Shown here one piece after another: positions 16,699-26,123 of a stretch of DNA of 64,000 nucleotides; within the stretch, counting starts at the first letter, position 1; every line of letters begins with the position of its first letter. The notes under the pieces are model-generated. The model worked only from the letters and a program-made list of their open reading frames with translations, was not told the origin of the DNA and did not search any database. Origin of the DNA: Roseburia sp. (lineage in GTDB: Bacteria; Bacillota; Clostridia; Lachnospirales; Lachnospiraceae); NCBI GenBank assembly GCA_017937095.1, contig JAGBEG010000012.1:62001-126000 (forward strand), read 5' to 3'. Position numbers and translations under genes: made by a program.

Positions 16699-18780
16699 TT
16701 ATTCTGTCTTAAATACGGCGATCTCCGCTTTCAGTCCGCTCATATTGTCCCCAAGATTCTCAGCCGTACCGTTTAAGTTCTCCACATTCTGCTGCAGCCT
16801 CTCCGCAACATTCTTTACTACCTCTGCGCTATGTGCTGTCTCCTCGATAATCGAAGAAATATTCCGCACAGCCTCAAGCGCATCCCCGCGCTCCTGATCC
16901 GCGCGCTCCGTTCCGGTGAGGATTTCCTTTAATCCCGAAAACAGTTTGTCCATCGCGTCGCTCATGCTCTGGAATACGCCCGTGACCTCACGCACGGTCT
17001 CAGTCTGCAGTGCCACCATCGCCCCCGCCTGCTTCGCACTCTCCACACTGACGGTCGTATGTGCGCTGATATTCGCCACATTATTGCGGATTTCTCCCGC
17101 CGCCTGTGCCGAATTATCTGCAAGCTTGCGGATTTCCTCCGCCACCACGGCAAAGCCGCGTCCCGCTTCGCCGGCTCTCGCCGCCTCAATTGAGGCGTTT
17201 AACGACAACAGATTCGTCTGCTCTGAGATATCTGTGATCATTGCGACGAACTGATTGATCGTCTCGGATTCCCGCCGCAGATTCTCGATGCTGTTCTCTA
17301 CCTGCTCCGTCACCTGCGTTGTCTCGCCCGCACGCTGCCCAAGCTGTTCGATCTGCGCCATCCCTCTGCGGATCATCTCCTCCGCTTCGCCGACCAGCGA
17401 CTCTACCTCACGTGCAATACGGTTGACTGCCTGTATCTCCCCGGACAACGTATCTGTCTTGGCGACACATTCCTGTGCATGTATGGACTGCTGTTCCATG
17501 CCCTCATTGATCTCGCCGATTGCCTGCGTAATATCTATGGAATATTCCTGTATGACGCCGGATACACCTGCGACTTCCTCTGCCGATTTCTCCAGCCTGC
17601 CTGTCGCCTGACTTACCTTCTGAACAAGCGTCTTATTGTGTGCAATCATATCGTTTGCCGCCGCTGCAAGGCCGCAGAACTCGTCTTTCCCCCTGACCGA
17701 CACCGTTGTCGCAAGATTTCCCTCTGCGACGATCTCAAGGCTGCCGGAAATACGCTTCATGTTCCTGCGGATGCCGGACGCGATTGCAATGCCGATAAAA
17801 ATTGCAATCACGCTTGAAATAATCACGCCAATCACAGTGAGCTGCCGGATGGAGTCCGCCTGTCCGGTAACGACCTGCATCGGCACAAGCGCACAGGTCA
17901 TTGCCCCTGTTTTGTCACTTCTGCTGTGAAAGAACAGGTATCTTTTGCCGTCATATTTCACTTCGGTTACTCCGTCTTCATCCGATGCCTGTAGGTAAAA
18001 GTCCTTATCCGCAAAGATCGTCTCTCCTTCAATCAGGCTGCCCTGCTCGTCCTCCGCGTTCCGTCGGACCGCAATCTCTCTGCCGCCCTCTGTGACAAGA
18101 CCGACAATACTTCCGTCGCCAAGATTCAGTCCCTGCAGAAATTCCTGCACTGCCTGCGCCTTGATATCAATGATGATGACTGCCTTGCCTGACTGCGCCT
18201 CTGCCTGATAGGTAAGGATGTATTCCGAAGAATCGATACCAAGATATGTATCCAGTTGTTCGTGATGGTCGTCCCACTCCTTTAGCGTGCCATCCTCACC
18301 TGTCATCTCCTCCAGATATTCGTCGTAAATGCCCTTCTGTGCCTTGCTCTTCGTCGATATCATCTGCTGGCTGTCCGACATGATATAAATGTTGCTGATA
18401 TAGGTATTCCCCACCTGAGATGCCAAGATACGTGTCTTGACCTGATCGACCAACGTCCGCTTCTTTGTCGGGTCGTTATCGTAAATTCCGGTGAAATACT
18501 TTCCAAGATCGGAATCCACCACATACTTAAGCCCCTCTGCTTCGACAAAAGAATTACTCATGTCAATGTAGTCCGTCGCCATGGAAATCGTCTGCTCCGT
18601 TGAATCGCGAAACGAAGCATTCATTCCGTCCGCCGCTTTCCGGTAGGACAATACCCCAAGCAGGATCATAAATAAAATCGGCACAAGAAAACAGATGATG
18701 ATCTTGTTACGAATACTAAACATCTGTGTCCTTGTGCCCTTTCTTCTCCCCGCCTGCATCTTCCCCTTCTGTGTCTCCAT
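16699..18780 (-). CDS. Methyl-accepting chemotaxis protein with large extracellular sensor
   Basis: 693-aa chemoreceptor. Helix 1 (about 25-45, [18 protein letters not shown]), an extracellular Cache-type sensor (about 50-285), helix 2 (about 292-318), HAMP, then a cytoplasmic coiled coil with the hairpin tip [20 protein letters not shown] that contacts CheA/CheW. ATG at 18780 has AGGGGTGG eight bases upstream and is preferred to two in-frame GTG codons that overlap that site. Ligand unknown. Confidence 0.92.
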   Translation of the reverse strand: METQKGKMQAGRRKGTRTQMFSIRNKIIICFLVPILFMILLGVLSYRKAADGMNASFRDSTEQTISMATDYIDMSNSFVEAEGLKYVVDSDLGKYFTGIYDNDPTKKRTLVDQVKTRILASQVGNTYISNIYIMSDSQQMISTKSKAQKGIYDEYLEEMTGEDGTLKEWDDHHEQLDTYLGIDSSEYILTYQAEAQSGKAVIIIDIKAQAVQEFLQGLNLGDGSIVGLVTEGGREIAVRRNAEDEQGSLIEGETIFADKDFYLQASDEDGVTEVKYDGKRYLFFHSRSDKTGAMTCALVPMQVVTGQADSIRQLTVIGVIISSVIAIFIGIAIASGIRRNMKRISGSLEIVAEGNLATTVSVRGKDEFCGLAAAANDMIAHNKTLVQKVSQATGRLEKSAEEVAGVSGVIQEYSIDITQAIGEINEGMEQQSIHAQECVAKTDTLSGEIQAVNRIAREVESLVGEAEEMIRRGMAQIEQLGQRAGETTQVTEQVENSIENLRRESETINQFVAMITDISEQTNLLSLNASIEAARAGEAGRGFAVVAEEIRKLADNSAQAAGEIRNNVANISAHTTVSVESAKQAGAMVALQTETVREVTGVFQSMSDAMDKLFSGLKEILTGTERADQERGDALEAVRNISSIIEETAHSAEVVKNVAERLQQNVENLNGTAENLGDNMSGLKAEIAVFKTE

Positions 18781-18908
18781 CGTTTTCACCACCCCTGTAA
18801 TAGATGCCTTTATTATAGCGGTGAATCACTGATTTTTCTACAGATTTCGGGGCGATGCGGCGAAGTCGACAATCTCCTGCTAATTACGCCAAAATAATAC
18901 AATTTTTC

Positions 18909-19709
18909 TTACGGCTGCTTACCGATGTACGCCAAAATTCCGCCGTCTACATACAGCACGTGACCGTTCACGAAATCGGATGCGTCGGATGCAAGGAATA
19001 CCGCCGGTCCCATCAGATCTTCCGGTGTTCCCCAGCGCGCAGCCGGTGTCTTGGAAATAATAAAGGAGTCAAACGGATGTCTGCTTCCGTCCGGCTGTGT
19101 CTCGCGAAGCGGCGCTGTCTGCGGCGTTGCAATGTAACCCGGTCCGATACCGTTACACTGGATATTACACTCGCCGTATTCTGATGCAATATTCTTTGTG
19201 AGCATCTTAAGTCCGCCCTTCGCCGCTGCGTACGCAGATACCGTCTCGCGTCCCAGCTCGCTCATCATCGAGCAGATATTAACGATCTTTCCGTGTCCCT
19301 TTTTGATCATGGACGGAATGACCGCTTTCGATACGATAAACGGCGCGTTCAGATCTACGTCGATGACCTGTCTGAATTCCGACGCCTTCATCTCGCACAT
19401 CGGGATTCTCTTGATGATTCCCGCGTTATTTACCAGAATGTCGATAACGCCCACTTCCTTCTCGATCTTAGCGACCATCTCGTCTACCTGCGCTTCGTCC
19501 GTCACATCGCAGACATAGCCGTGCGCCTTAATGCCCTTCTCCTCGTAAGCGGTAAGCCCCTTCTCGACCAGTTCCGGCTTGATATCATTGAATACAATTG
19601 TCGCTCCCGCATCCGCGTAGGCGCTTGCAATCGCAAAGCCGATTCCATAAGACGCGCCTGTCACCAGTGCGATCTTGCCCTCTAACGAAAACTGATTCAA
19701 AATACTCAT
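18909..19709 (-). CDS. Short-chain dehydrogenase, gluconate 5-dehydrogenase-like
   Basis: 266-aa NAD(P)-dependent SDR. Cofactor motif TGASYGIG, NNAG, catalytic Ser in NICSMMSE, and Tyr/Lys in YAAAKGG. The overall sequence, including the GPGYIATPQTAPLR loop, resembles gluconate 5-dehydrogenases that interconvert D-gluconate and 5-keto-D-gluconate. It is transcribed divergently from an AraC regulator, which probably controls it. The exact substrate is inference. Confidence 0.88.
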   Translation of the reverse strand: MSILNQFSLEGKIALVTGASYGIGFAIASAYADAGATIVFNDIKPELVEKGLTAYEEKGIKAHGYVCDVTDEAQVDEMVAKIEKEVGVIDILVNNAGIIKRIPMCEMKASEFRQVIDVDLNAPFIVSKAVIPSMIKKGHGKIVNICSMMSELGRETVSAYAAAKGGLKMLTKNIASEYGECNIQCNGIGPGYIATPQTAPLRETQPDGSRHPFDSFIISKTPAARWGTPEDLMGPAVFLASDASDFVNGHVLYVDGGILAYIGKQP

Positions 19710-19886
19710 CTTTCTTCTCCTCCTGTTTCTTATTTTGTAGCTTTAGTATAGCATAATGAATACACAATTTCTTTGCATCTATTTGCAAAAATATTGGTTT
19801 TTTTGAACTTTTGTACTTGCATTCTGCATTCCATCCTTTAAAATAAATATATCACGTATGATTCCCTCATACTTTCGGAGGTCGTT

Positions 19887-20774
19887 ATGAAAGAACTTTT
19901 TTCCTGCACACAGGCGACAAAAGAGGCAATGGATCAGGTCTACTTTTCCATTGCCCATCTGTACAAAGAGGAGAAGGCATTAGAGATGCATATTCACGAC
20001 TGCTACGAGCTGTATTATTCCATTTCCGGCGGGAAGCAGTTTCTGATTGACAACCACTTTTACCCCATCGAACCGGGGGATATCTTTGTCATCAATCCCT
20101 ATGAAAGCCACTATATCGCCCAGTTCGATTCCGACTCTCACGAGCGCCTTGTCATCTCCATCCATCCGGATTTCGTCCGTCAACTCTCCTCCGATGCGAC
20201 GGATCTTTCCGCCTGCTTTCTGAAGCGTCCGCGCTCCTTCTCCCACAGGCTTCCCCTGAACCAGAATCAGCAGCAGCGCTTCCGGTATTATGTAAATCAG
20301 TTGCTTTCCGATACGGCAACGCCGGCGGCCCCGGTCTACGGACAGGACCTCTATGAGCGCGCCATATTTACGGAGCTTCTGCTCTTCGTCAACCGCTGCT
20401 ACCTGAATCGTCTCGGAGAGCCTGCGGCGGAAGCGGAGAACGCCGTCTATAACAAACAGATTGATGAAATACTTGCCTACCTGAACCAGAACATCAGCGA
20501 GCCGCTCTCCATCAGCGATCTCGCCTCCCATTTTTATCTGAGCGATTCCTACATCTGCCGCATTTTTAAGACCTCCACAGGCATGACCCTGCACAAATAC
20601 ATCACCGCACGGCGCATCAGCATTGCCAAGTCCCTCCTTGCGGACGGTATGGATGCAAGCCTCGTGTGCAGCCAGTGCGGCTATCACGATTACAGCAACT
20701 TTGTGCGCGCATTCACAGGCGCCGTCGGAATCTCCCCGAAGAAATATGCCCTGCAGTCCCAGAAACTCCTCTGA
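19887..20774 (+). CDS. AraC-family regulator with cupin sensor domain
   Basis: 295 aa. An N-terminal cupin (about 25-100, MHIHDCYELYYSISGG and PGDIFVINPYESH) probably binds a small sugar-like ligand. The C-terminal AraC HTH pair (about 195-295) includes ISDLASHFYLSDSYICRIFK and the VGISPKKYA end. ATG follows GGAGG. Divergent from the SDR gene, it shares the 177-base region 19710-19886 and is the likely regulator of that gene. Confidence 0.9.
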   Translation: MKELFSCTQATKEAMDQVYFSIAHLYKEEKALEMHIHDCYELYYSISGGKQFLIDNHFYPIEPGDIFVINPYESHYIAQFDSDSHERLVISIHPDFVRQLSSDATDLSACFLKRPRSFSHRLPLNQNQQQRFRYYVNQLLSDTATPAAPVYGQDLYERAIFTELLLFVNRCYLNRLGEPAAEAENAVYNKQIDEILAYLNQNISEPLSISDLASHFYLSDSYICRIFKTSTGMTLHKYITARRISIAKSLLADGMDASLVCSQCGYHDYSNFVRAFTGAVGISPKKYALQSQKLL

Positions 20775-20778
20775 CGTT

Positions 20779-22038
20779 CTATTCCTGCTGCTCCCGTTCC
20801 TGCGGCGGGAGCACTTTAATTCTCACCTCGCCGATTCGTTTCCCGCACATCTTTGTCACTGTGACACAAAGCCCGTCATCCTCGAAGCCTTCTCCCTCCG
20901 CCGGAATACAGCCGAGCTGCTCCATCACCCAGCCGCTGACCGTAAGCACGTCAAACTCCCGGTCTCTGCCAAGCGCCTCAAAGACCTTCCCGATATTCGC
21001 CTTGCCGGAAACAACATATTCCGTTTCCGCTGTTTGCCTGATCTCTTCCTCGACCTGATCGTGCTCATCCCAGATTTCACCGACCAGTTCCTCTAAAATA
21101 TCCTCCAATGTCACGATACCCGCTGTTCCGCCATACTCATCCATCACGATAGCAATATGTAACTTCTTCTGCTGCAGTTCCTTCATCAGATCGTCGATTT
21201 TCTTATTCTTTGCGACAAAAAGCACCGGGCGCACCGCATCCCGAATCGATTTCTTCGTCTTCCACACTTCATTGTGAAAGTCCTTCTGATAAAGGATTCC
21301 GATAATGTGATCTATATTTTCTTCATATACAGGGATTCTGGAATAGCCTGTTCCTGCAAAAAGCTCCGCCACTTCCTCTCTGGACGTGTCCGCCGAAACC
21401 GCCACGACATCGACCCGCGGCGTAAAGATGTCAACCGCAGAAAGCTCGTTGAACTCAATCGCACTGCGGATGAGCGTTCCTTCCTCCTTGTCAATGCCGC
21501 CGCCTGCCTCCGCTTCGTCTACAATCGTAAGCAGTTCTTCTTCCGTGATTCCTCCGTCGCCTTTCGGCTTAATAATGTGTGATAACAGCTTCTTCCACTG
21601 TGCGAACAGGAAATTCAGCGGCGTCAGTATTTTTATCAGAATATTTAAAAACGGCGCAGAAAACTTCGCGAATGCTTCCGGCGACTCCTTTGCAATGCTC
21701 TTTGGCGAAACTTCACCGAAAATCAGGACAACGATCGTCGTGACGATCGTCGACACACTTGCCCCCGCGTCCTCGCCGAGCATTTTCACAAAAATAACCG
21801 TCATCAGCGAGGATGCGCCGATATTGACAATATTATTTCCAATCAGAATCGTAGACAGCATACGGTCGTAATTGTCCGCGATCTTAAGCACCAACGCTGC
21901 CTTTTTGTCTCCCTTTTCCACCATACCCTTGACCCGAATCCGGTTGAGCGATGAAAACGCCGTCTCTGTCGCCGAAAAATAAGCAGACATAATAATACAT
22001 GCCGCAACGATGATCAATGATACCATGTCACTTTCCAT
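20779..22038 (-). CDS. CNNM/CorC-type (hemolysin family) membrane protein
   Basis: 419 aa. An N-terminal DUF21 domain of about four helices (YFSATETAFSSLN is characteristic) is followed by two CBS modules (about 205-330, EYGGTAGIVTLEDILEELVG) and a C-terminal CorC_HlyC domain. Bacterial relatives are linked to Mg2+ or Co2+ handling. The old hemolysin name is not evidence of toxicity. The 5' region holds a small ORF and a strong hairpin. Confidence 0.9.
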   Translation of the reverse strand: MESDMVSLIIVAACIIMSAYFSATETAFSSLNRIRVKGMVEKGDKKAALVLKIADNYDRMLSTILIGNNIVNIGASSLMTVIFVKMLGEDAGASVSTIVTTIVVLIFGEVSPKSIAKESPEAFAKFSAPFLNILIKILTPLNFLFAQWKKLLSHIIKPKGDGGITEEELLTIVDEAEAGGGIDKEEGTLIRSAIEFNELSAVDIFTPRVDVVAVSADTSREEVAELFAGTGYSRIPVYEENIDHIIGILYQKDFHNEVWKTKKSIRDAVRPVLFVAKNKKIDDLMKELQQKKLHIAIVMDEYGGTAGIVTLEDILEELVGEIWDEHDQVEEEIRQTAETEYVVSGKANIGKVFEALGRDREFDVLTVSGWVMEQLGCIPAEGEGFEDDGLCVTVTKMCGKRIGEVRIKVLPPQEREQQE

Positions 22039-22120
22039 AAATTTAAAAACCTTCCTTTTCTTCTTATTGTTTGTACAATACCAGAACAGCCAGCCGTCCG
22101 GTTCTTTTGCAGGCGCAAAA

Positions 22121-22157
22121 AGGCATAGCCGCGCTTTTACAAAGCGCAGCTATGCCT
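22121..22157. terminator. 17-bp-stem terminator
   Basis: AGGCATAGCCGCGCTTT pairs with AAAGCGCAGCTATGCCT (one mismatch) around a 3-base loop, with a run of T on each side. On the minus strand it ends the short transcript started at 22275-22303 and lies 80 bases before the CNNM-type gene. Confidence 0.85.
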
Positions 22158-22235
22158 TTCTTCTCTATCTTTCACTCTGTCTGTTACTCTGAAATTATGA
22201 TAAGGACCCGTGTCCCCGTCTGCACTGTCTGCCAT
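22137..22235 (-). CDS. Small ORF (32 aa) ahead of the CNNM-type gene
   Basis: MADSADGDTGPYHNFRVTDR and 12 further residues, ending in SCAL. The ATG at 22235 follows GGAGG with 6-base spacing, and a near-perfect promoter lies 40 bases upstream. The stop falls in the loop of the 17-bp terminator. This is either a leader peptide that couples translation to termination ahead of the CNNM-type gene, or a separate small protein. The peptide has no membrane segment. Function unknown. Confidence 0.45.
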   Translation of the reverse strand: MADSADGDTGPYHNFRVTDRVKDREERHSCAL

Positions 22236-22257
22236 GACGAACCTCCACAGTGTATTC

Positions 22258-22309
22258 TGATACTTGTGAGCAGAATTATAGCAGTATCCTGCTTTGCGCG
22301 CAAGTATCA
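22258..22309 (-). promoter_or_regulatory. Promoter bracketed by a 9-bp inverted repeat
   Basis: Minus-strand -35 TTGCGC (22298-22303), 17-base spacer, -10 TATAAT (22275-22280). TGATACTTG (22258-22266) and CAAGTATCA (22301-22309) form a perfect inverted repeat around it, a possible operator. Confidence 0.6.
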
Positions 22310-22331
22310 GGCTGAAACCTTTACAGTTTCT

Positions 22332-23975
22332 TTACAGATTCCCCAACAGCCCCTCAATGCCGTCCCGCTCAAAAATCTCCTTATAATAACCGATCTCGTC
22401 GGCAATCAGTTCATCGATGACGCGCATTCCAAGCACCTCGACCGGAGCCTTGTCGTCTGTCAGAATCCGGTCGCCGCCCTCATAGGCCGCAAGCGAACCG
22501 CCGACCGTCTGCATCAGTCCGGCAAGCTTCTCTTTCTCCTCTGCGTCCGCACCGTTTATCTGCGCTGCATTTGCCTGGTGCATGAGCCGCTCCGCGATTG
22601 CCGGGTTGTCCGAAGCGAACAGCTCGCGGTTCGTTGCCGAACGCACATCCACCGTGTACACACAGTCAAATACCGTGGAAATCGTATCCGCCAGATACGT
22701 ATTGATGCCGTCCCCGCTTCCATCCGAAGCCGTCATATCCGACTTCATATTCATATTGACGACCATCACGCCGTCATCCTTCAAATGCTCCTTCACCAGC
22801 GTAAAAAATTCCACCGAGGACATCTGAAACGGAATCGTGATATCCTGATACGCATCCACCATAATAACGTCGTATTTCTTATCCACCGCCTGTAAGTATG
22901 CCCTTCCGTCATACGTCGTCACCGCCACGGACTCCGGCAGTTCAAAATAAGTATGCGCCAGATCTGTAATCTTCTGGTCGATCTCAACGCCCTCCACCGT
23001 CACATTGTCAAAATACTTCATGCATTGCCTGGCATATGTCCCGGTTCCCATTCCAAGAATCAGTACGTCGGCTTCCTCCTTTTCCGGTACGCCCGCCATA
23101 AAAGGCGCCGCCAGCGCATAGTCGTAATACATGCCGGTCAGGGAATCATCCTTCATCATAATCGACTGCACACCGAACAGGACATTTGTAGAAAGAATCA
23201 CGCTGTGCGCCGTCTCCTTGACCTGAAGATAGTTATAGATGGATTCACCCTCATAAGCAAGATCATCCTCCCAGAACGCGAAGCTCCCCGAATGTCCGAA
23301 AATGCTGCACACCAAAAACAGAACGACCGCCAGCGCGCACGCCCGTTTTCCGCTTCTTTTGCTGATAAAATATACAAGCCCCAGAAGCAGCAGAATCCCG
23401 GAAAAGATCAGAAACGTAATCGCCGTCCCGACTGCCGGAATCGTCACAAACGTCGGGAGAAATGTTCCTAAAATACTTCCGATCGTATTAAAAGCGCCGA
23501 GTGTCCCCACCGTCTTGCCGCTGTCATCCAGACTGTCGACTGTATACTTCACCAGCGACGGCGTCACCGTTCCCAGCAGAAACAGCGGATATACAAAAAT
23601 CAGCATACAGGCAAAAAATGCCGCCAGAATCAGGAAATTATTGCTCACGGTAAATACCAGAAGCGCCGATACACCGAGAATGATATACTTTCCCAGCACA
23701 GGAATCGCCGCAATCCAGACTGCCGCAATCAAAAGCCTGCGATACAGCGTATCCGGATTGGGGTGCTTGTCCGCGCTCCTGCCGCCGTAAATATTTCCAA
23801 GCGCCATTGCAATCATGATCGTTCCGATGATGATCGTCCACACAATCTGCGACGACGAAAAATACGGCGCCAGCAGACGGCTCGCGCCAAGCTCGACCGC
23901 CATAACGGACATTCCCGAAAAAAATTCTGTCAGATACAGATAGTACTTATTCCTTAGTATACTTTGTGATTTCAT
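22332..23975 (-). CDS. Membrane-fused spermidine-synthase-like protein
   Basis: 547 aa. The N-terminal part has about seven helices (to residue ~215; FFSGMSVMAVELGASRLLAPYF), and the C-terminal part is a SpeE-like methyltransferase fold with ILGMGTGTYARQC, VEIDQKI and MVDAYQD. Fused MFS/spermidine-synthase proteins are widespread, and their reaction is mostly unproven. ATG at 23975 is chosen because an upstream in-frame ATG is itself part of the GGAGG ribosome site. The 293-base gap downstream is described under the small ORF. Confidence 0.85.
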   Translation of the reverse strand: MKSQSILRNKYYLYLTEFFSGMSVMAVELGASRLLAPYFSSSQIVWTIIIGTIMIAMALGNIYGGRSADKHPNPDTLYRRLLIAAVWIAAIPVLGKYIILGVSALLVFTVSNNFLILAAFFACMLIFVYPLFLLGTVTPSLVKYTVDSLDDSGKTVGTLGAFNTIGSILGTFLPTFVTIPAVGTAITFLIFSGILLLLGLVYFISKRSGKRACALAVVLFLVCSIFGHSGSFAFWEDDLAYEGESIYNYLQVKETAHSVILSTNVLFGVQSIMMKDDSLTGMYYDYALAAPFMAGVPEKEEADVLILGMGTGTYARQCMKYFDNVTVEGVEIDQKITDLAHTYFELPESVAVTTYDGRAYLQAVDKKYDVIMVDAYQDITIPFQMSSVEFFTLVKEHLKDDGVMVVNMNMKSDMTASDGSGDGINTYLADTISTVFDCVYTVDVRSATNRELFASDNPAIAERLMHQANAAQINGADAEEKEKLAGLMQTVGGSLAAYEGGDRILTDDKAPVEVLGMRVIDELIADEIGYYKEIFERDGIEGLLGNL

Positions 23976-24135
23976 TTTAACCTCCATATTAATAGAGCGG
24001 ATTTCTTCTCTGCTAAAAAAATGCTAATTTTCTTCCGTCAACACTACAGAAAAATTAAGAAATCCGCTCCAAATCTGCGTCCATCCTACTGCCTGCTATA
24101 CTGGTTATATTATATACAGAAAGGGGATAAATCTA

Positions 24136-24270
24136 ATGAGTACCGCAGAATATATCTTTGCCGTCATCGGCATTTTCATCATCATCGGAGGTTTCGCCTA
24201 CGGCATCTATGACTCCTACTTCCAGAAAAAAGATTCCTCACAGCATGAGTCTGACGACAAATGGCACTAA
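24136..24270 (+). CDS. Small single-helix membrane protein (44 aa)
   Basis: MSTAEYIFAVIGIFIIIGGF followed by a charged tail KKDSSQHESDDKWH. One membrane helix at about 5-22. AAGGGG lies nine bases before the ATG. Its stop overlaps the stop of the convergent response-regulator gene by 3-4 bases. Function unknown; it resembles small membrane adaptor proteins. Confidence 0.65.
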   Translation: MSTAEYIFAVIGIFIIIGGFAYGIYDSYFQKKDSSQHESDDKWH

Positions 24271-24986
24271 CTCACAGATGCGGTCTGACTTTCCAACATG
24301 CGGTAGCCCACTCTTGGAATCGTGATGATATACATAGGGTTCATCGGAACCTCCTCGATCTTCTTGCGGATGTTCGTCATATTTACCCTTAAGATGCGGC
24401 TGCCGCTGCTTGCATATGGTCCCCAGATCTTTTCAAGAAGCATCTGGTACGTCACCACTGCACCCGAATTTAAGGCAAGACACTCTAATATCCTGTACTC
24501 TACCGGAGAAAAATGAATCTCTTCTCCTGCCAGAATCACCTGACGCTTGGAGAAATCGATCTTTAAATCTCCCGCTTCATAATACATGCTCTGCCCGCTC
24601 GGGATTCGCCGCCGCAGTGCCGTATGAATACGCGCTGCAAGCTCCTGCTCGTGGAACGGCTTAACGATATAATCGTCTGCTCCCGCATAGAGCGCATTGA
24701 CCTTATCTGTGCATCCGGTCTGCCCGGAAACAACAAGAATCGGACAATCCGTCCATTCCCTGATCCACCGGATCAGTTCCACGCCGTCCATATCCGAAAG
24801 CTGGACATCCATCAGTATCAGGTCCGGACAAATGCTGGTGCTCATCTCCATTCCCTGGCGTCCGCTCTTTGAGGTATAGACCTTGTAATTCTCCCTCTGT
24901 AAGACTCTCCGGATCAGATAAAAAATACTCTCATCCTCATCGATCAGCAAAACCTTCACTCTATCACTTATTCTGTTTTTTTCCAT
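24267..24986 (-). CDS. OmpR/KdpE-type response regulator, no partner kinase nearby
   Basis: 239 aa. Receiver domain (about 11-122) with acidic DED, phosphoacceptor Asp in LILMDVQLSDMDG, and the KPF lysine. Winged-helix DNA-binding domain (about 140-232, FSPVEYRILECLALN, LRVNMTNIRKKIEE). ATG follows AGGAGG with 8-base spacing. It is 24 bases downstream of a small membrane-protein gene that is preceded by a Mn2+ riboswitch, so both are probably one transcript. No histidine kinase gene is adjacent. Confidence 0.9.
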   Translation of the reverse strand: MEKNRISDRVKVLLIDEDESIFYLIRRVLQRENYKVYTSKSGRQGMEMSTSICPDLILMDVQLSDMDGVELIRWIREWTDCPILVVSGQTGCTDKVNALYAGADDYIVKPFHEQELAARIHTALRRRIPSGQSMYYEAGDLKIDFSKRQVILAGEEIHFSPVEYRILECLALNSGAVVTYQMLLEKIWGPYASSGSRILRVNMTNIRKKIEEVPMNPMYIITIPRVGYRMLESQTASVS

Positions 24987-25010
24987 TAAAAACGCCTCCT
25001 GTTAATTACA

Positions 25011-25490
25011 CTATCTTCGTATGTAACATTCCAGAAATGGCGCATCCTTCTTTCCGTCTACCAGATGTATATAATAGATATTCTCCCACAGATCGATCAT
25101 GTGGCAGCCATATCGTCTCATTAGAATCACACAGATCATGTGCACGAACAGAATCAGCAGCATGGCTGTCAGGAAACGTCCTATCAGAACGCGCGGCGCA
25201 TGTTGTTCCTTCGTCGCTGCTTCGTCCAGTACATTGCGGACCGCTGTAATGGTGTCCGGATAGGAATCCGGTCTGCTGCTTGCCCCGTGAAGAACCACGG
25301 TACCGGGAATCACGTTCCCTTCCGGCATTCCCTGCATATCTGCAAGCGTCTGCTCCATGCGGGCAGTCTCCGCCGTCTGTATCTGTGACGCAGCATCTTC
25401 TGTCATGATCGGTGCCATATAGAAAAAAGACGACAGGACAATTGCTGCCATCAGGCAAAGCCAGCTTTTGTATTTTCTGCTGTTCTTCAT
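25011..25490 (-). CDS. Two-helix membrane protein of unknown function under a Mn2+ riboswitch
   Basis: 159 aa. Helix 1 at about 9-29 (WLCLMAAIVLSSFFYMAPIM), an outside segment of about 75 residues with IPGTVVLHGASSRPDSYPD, helix 2 at about 105-125 and a short basic tail. No family recognised. I chose the ATG at 25490 (MKNSRK), preceded by AGGATGGTGGG; two upstream ATGs have poor ribosome sites. It is the first gene after the riboswitch and terminator. Confidence 0.75.
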   Translation of the reverse strand: MKNSRKYKSWLCLMAAIVLSSFFYMAPIMTEDAASQIQTAETARMEQTLADMQGMPEGNVIPGTVVLHGASSRPDSYPDTITAVRNVLDEAATKEQHAPRVLIGRFLTAMLLILFVHMICVILMRRYGCHMIDLWENIYYIHLVDGKKDAPFLECYIRR

Positions 25491-25544
25491 TTGTCCCACC
25501 ATCCTTTCCATATAATGTATGATTTTAACATATATTTTCCAAAA

Positions 25545-25620
25545 TAGGAAATAAAAAAACGAAACCCCTGCCGCAATTATCTGATCGTAAATTGCAACAA
25601 AAGTCTCGTCGTTTCGTTAC
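25545..25620 (-). terminator. Expression-platform terminator of the Mn2+ riboswitch
   Basis: On the minus strand AACGAAAC (in the 3' part of the aptamer) can pair with GTTTCGTT, followed directly by TTTTTA. The hairpin competes with the aptamer, as expected for a switch that turns expression on when metal is bound. Confidence 0.7.
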
Positions 25621-25697
25621 GCACCGGATTTCCATTCTGTGAAATCGTATTGACGGCGTCGTACACATCTAAATGATGCCAACTACTCCCTTTTTCT
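25600..25697 (-). ncRNA. yybP-ykoY manganese riboswitch
   Basis: The minus strand has the family signatures in order: AAAAAGGGAGTAG at the 5' side, an internal arm CATCATTTAGATG, CGTCAATACG, a variable hairpin ending CCGGTGCGTAACG, then ACGACGAGACTTTTG. The AAAAG and CTTTT segments close helix P1 as in the family. A promoter (TTGATT, 18-base spacer, TATATT) lies just upstream. The rest of the gap to the ferredoxin gene holds the ferredoxin promoter region only. Confidence 0.82.
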
Positions 25698-25836
25698 TAA
25701 TATAGCAAATCTTTCCCGAAAAAATCAACTATTTTCAAAAATTTTAACGTCTTCTTAACATCCCTTATGGTATATTCCTGTACGCTACGGGAATACTAAC
25801 AAGAAAATATCATAATAGAAGAAAAGGAGTCATAAT

Positions 25837-26022
25837 ATGAAGGTAAACGTAATTGAAGGCTGCATTAGCTGTGGTCTGTGTGTCAGCGTATGTCCGGAGG
25901 TGTTCCAGTTCAACGATGAAAATGTGTCCGAAGTCTGTAAACAGCCGGACGAAACGCAGGAAGAAGCTGTCCGTGAAGCAGCGGACGGCTGTCCTGTAAG
26001 CGTAATCGTTGTAGAGGAGTAG
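25837..26022 (+). CDS. Single-cluster [4Fe-4S] ferredoxin
   Basis: 61 aa electron carrier. Cluster ligands are Cys9, Cys12 and Cys15 (GCISCGLC) plus Cys52 (DGCPV). Cys19 and Cys34 remain and could form the disulfide seen in single-cluster ferredoxins of this size. AAGGAG lies before the ATG. Monocistronic, followed by two strong hairpins. Confidence 0.95.
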   Translation: MKVNVIEGCISCGLCVSVCPEVFQFNDENVSEVCKQPDETQEEAVREAADGCPVSVIVVEE

Positions 26023-26042
26023 ACAGCTTGTGCCCAAAACAA

Positions 26043-26118
26043 AGTGCCGGTCAAACTGGCACTTTCACATTGAGGAAAACACCCCCGGGGATGTCATTTG
26101 ACACCCCGGGGGTATTTT
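26043..26118. terminator. Two hairpins between convergent genes
   Basis: AAGTGCCGGT-CAA-ACTGGCACTT (26043-26066), then a CCCCCGGGG-based stem (26081-26113) with a T-run on the plus strand and TTTTCC on the minus strand. They end the ferredoxin transcript and the GPH symporter transcript. Confidence 0.85.
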
Positions 26119-26123
26119 TCCTC

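Noticed and set aside
16561-16776. Small ORF after the 333-aa gene
   Set aside because: It begins inside the 45-base repeat, has no ribosome site and runs through the convergent terminator into the opposite gene.
22039-22331. Mg2+ (M-box) riboswitch before the CNNM-type gene
   Set aside because: No M-box core sequences were found. The region is explained by the small ORF and its terminator.
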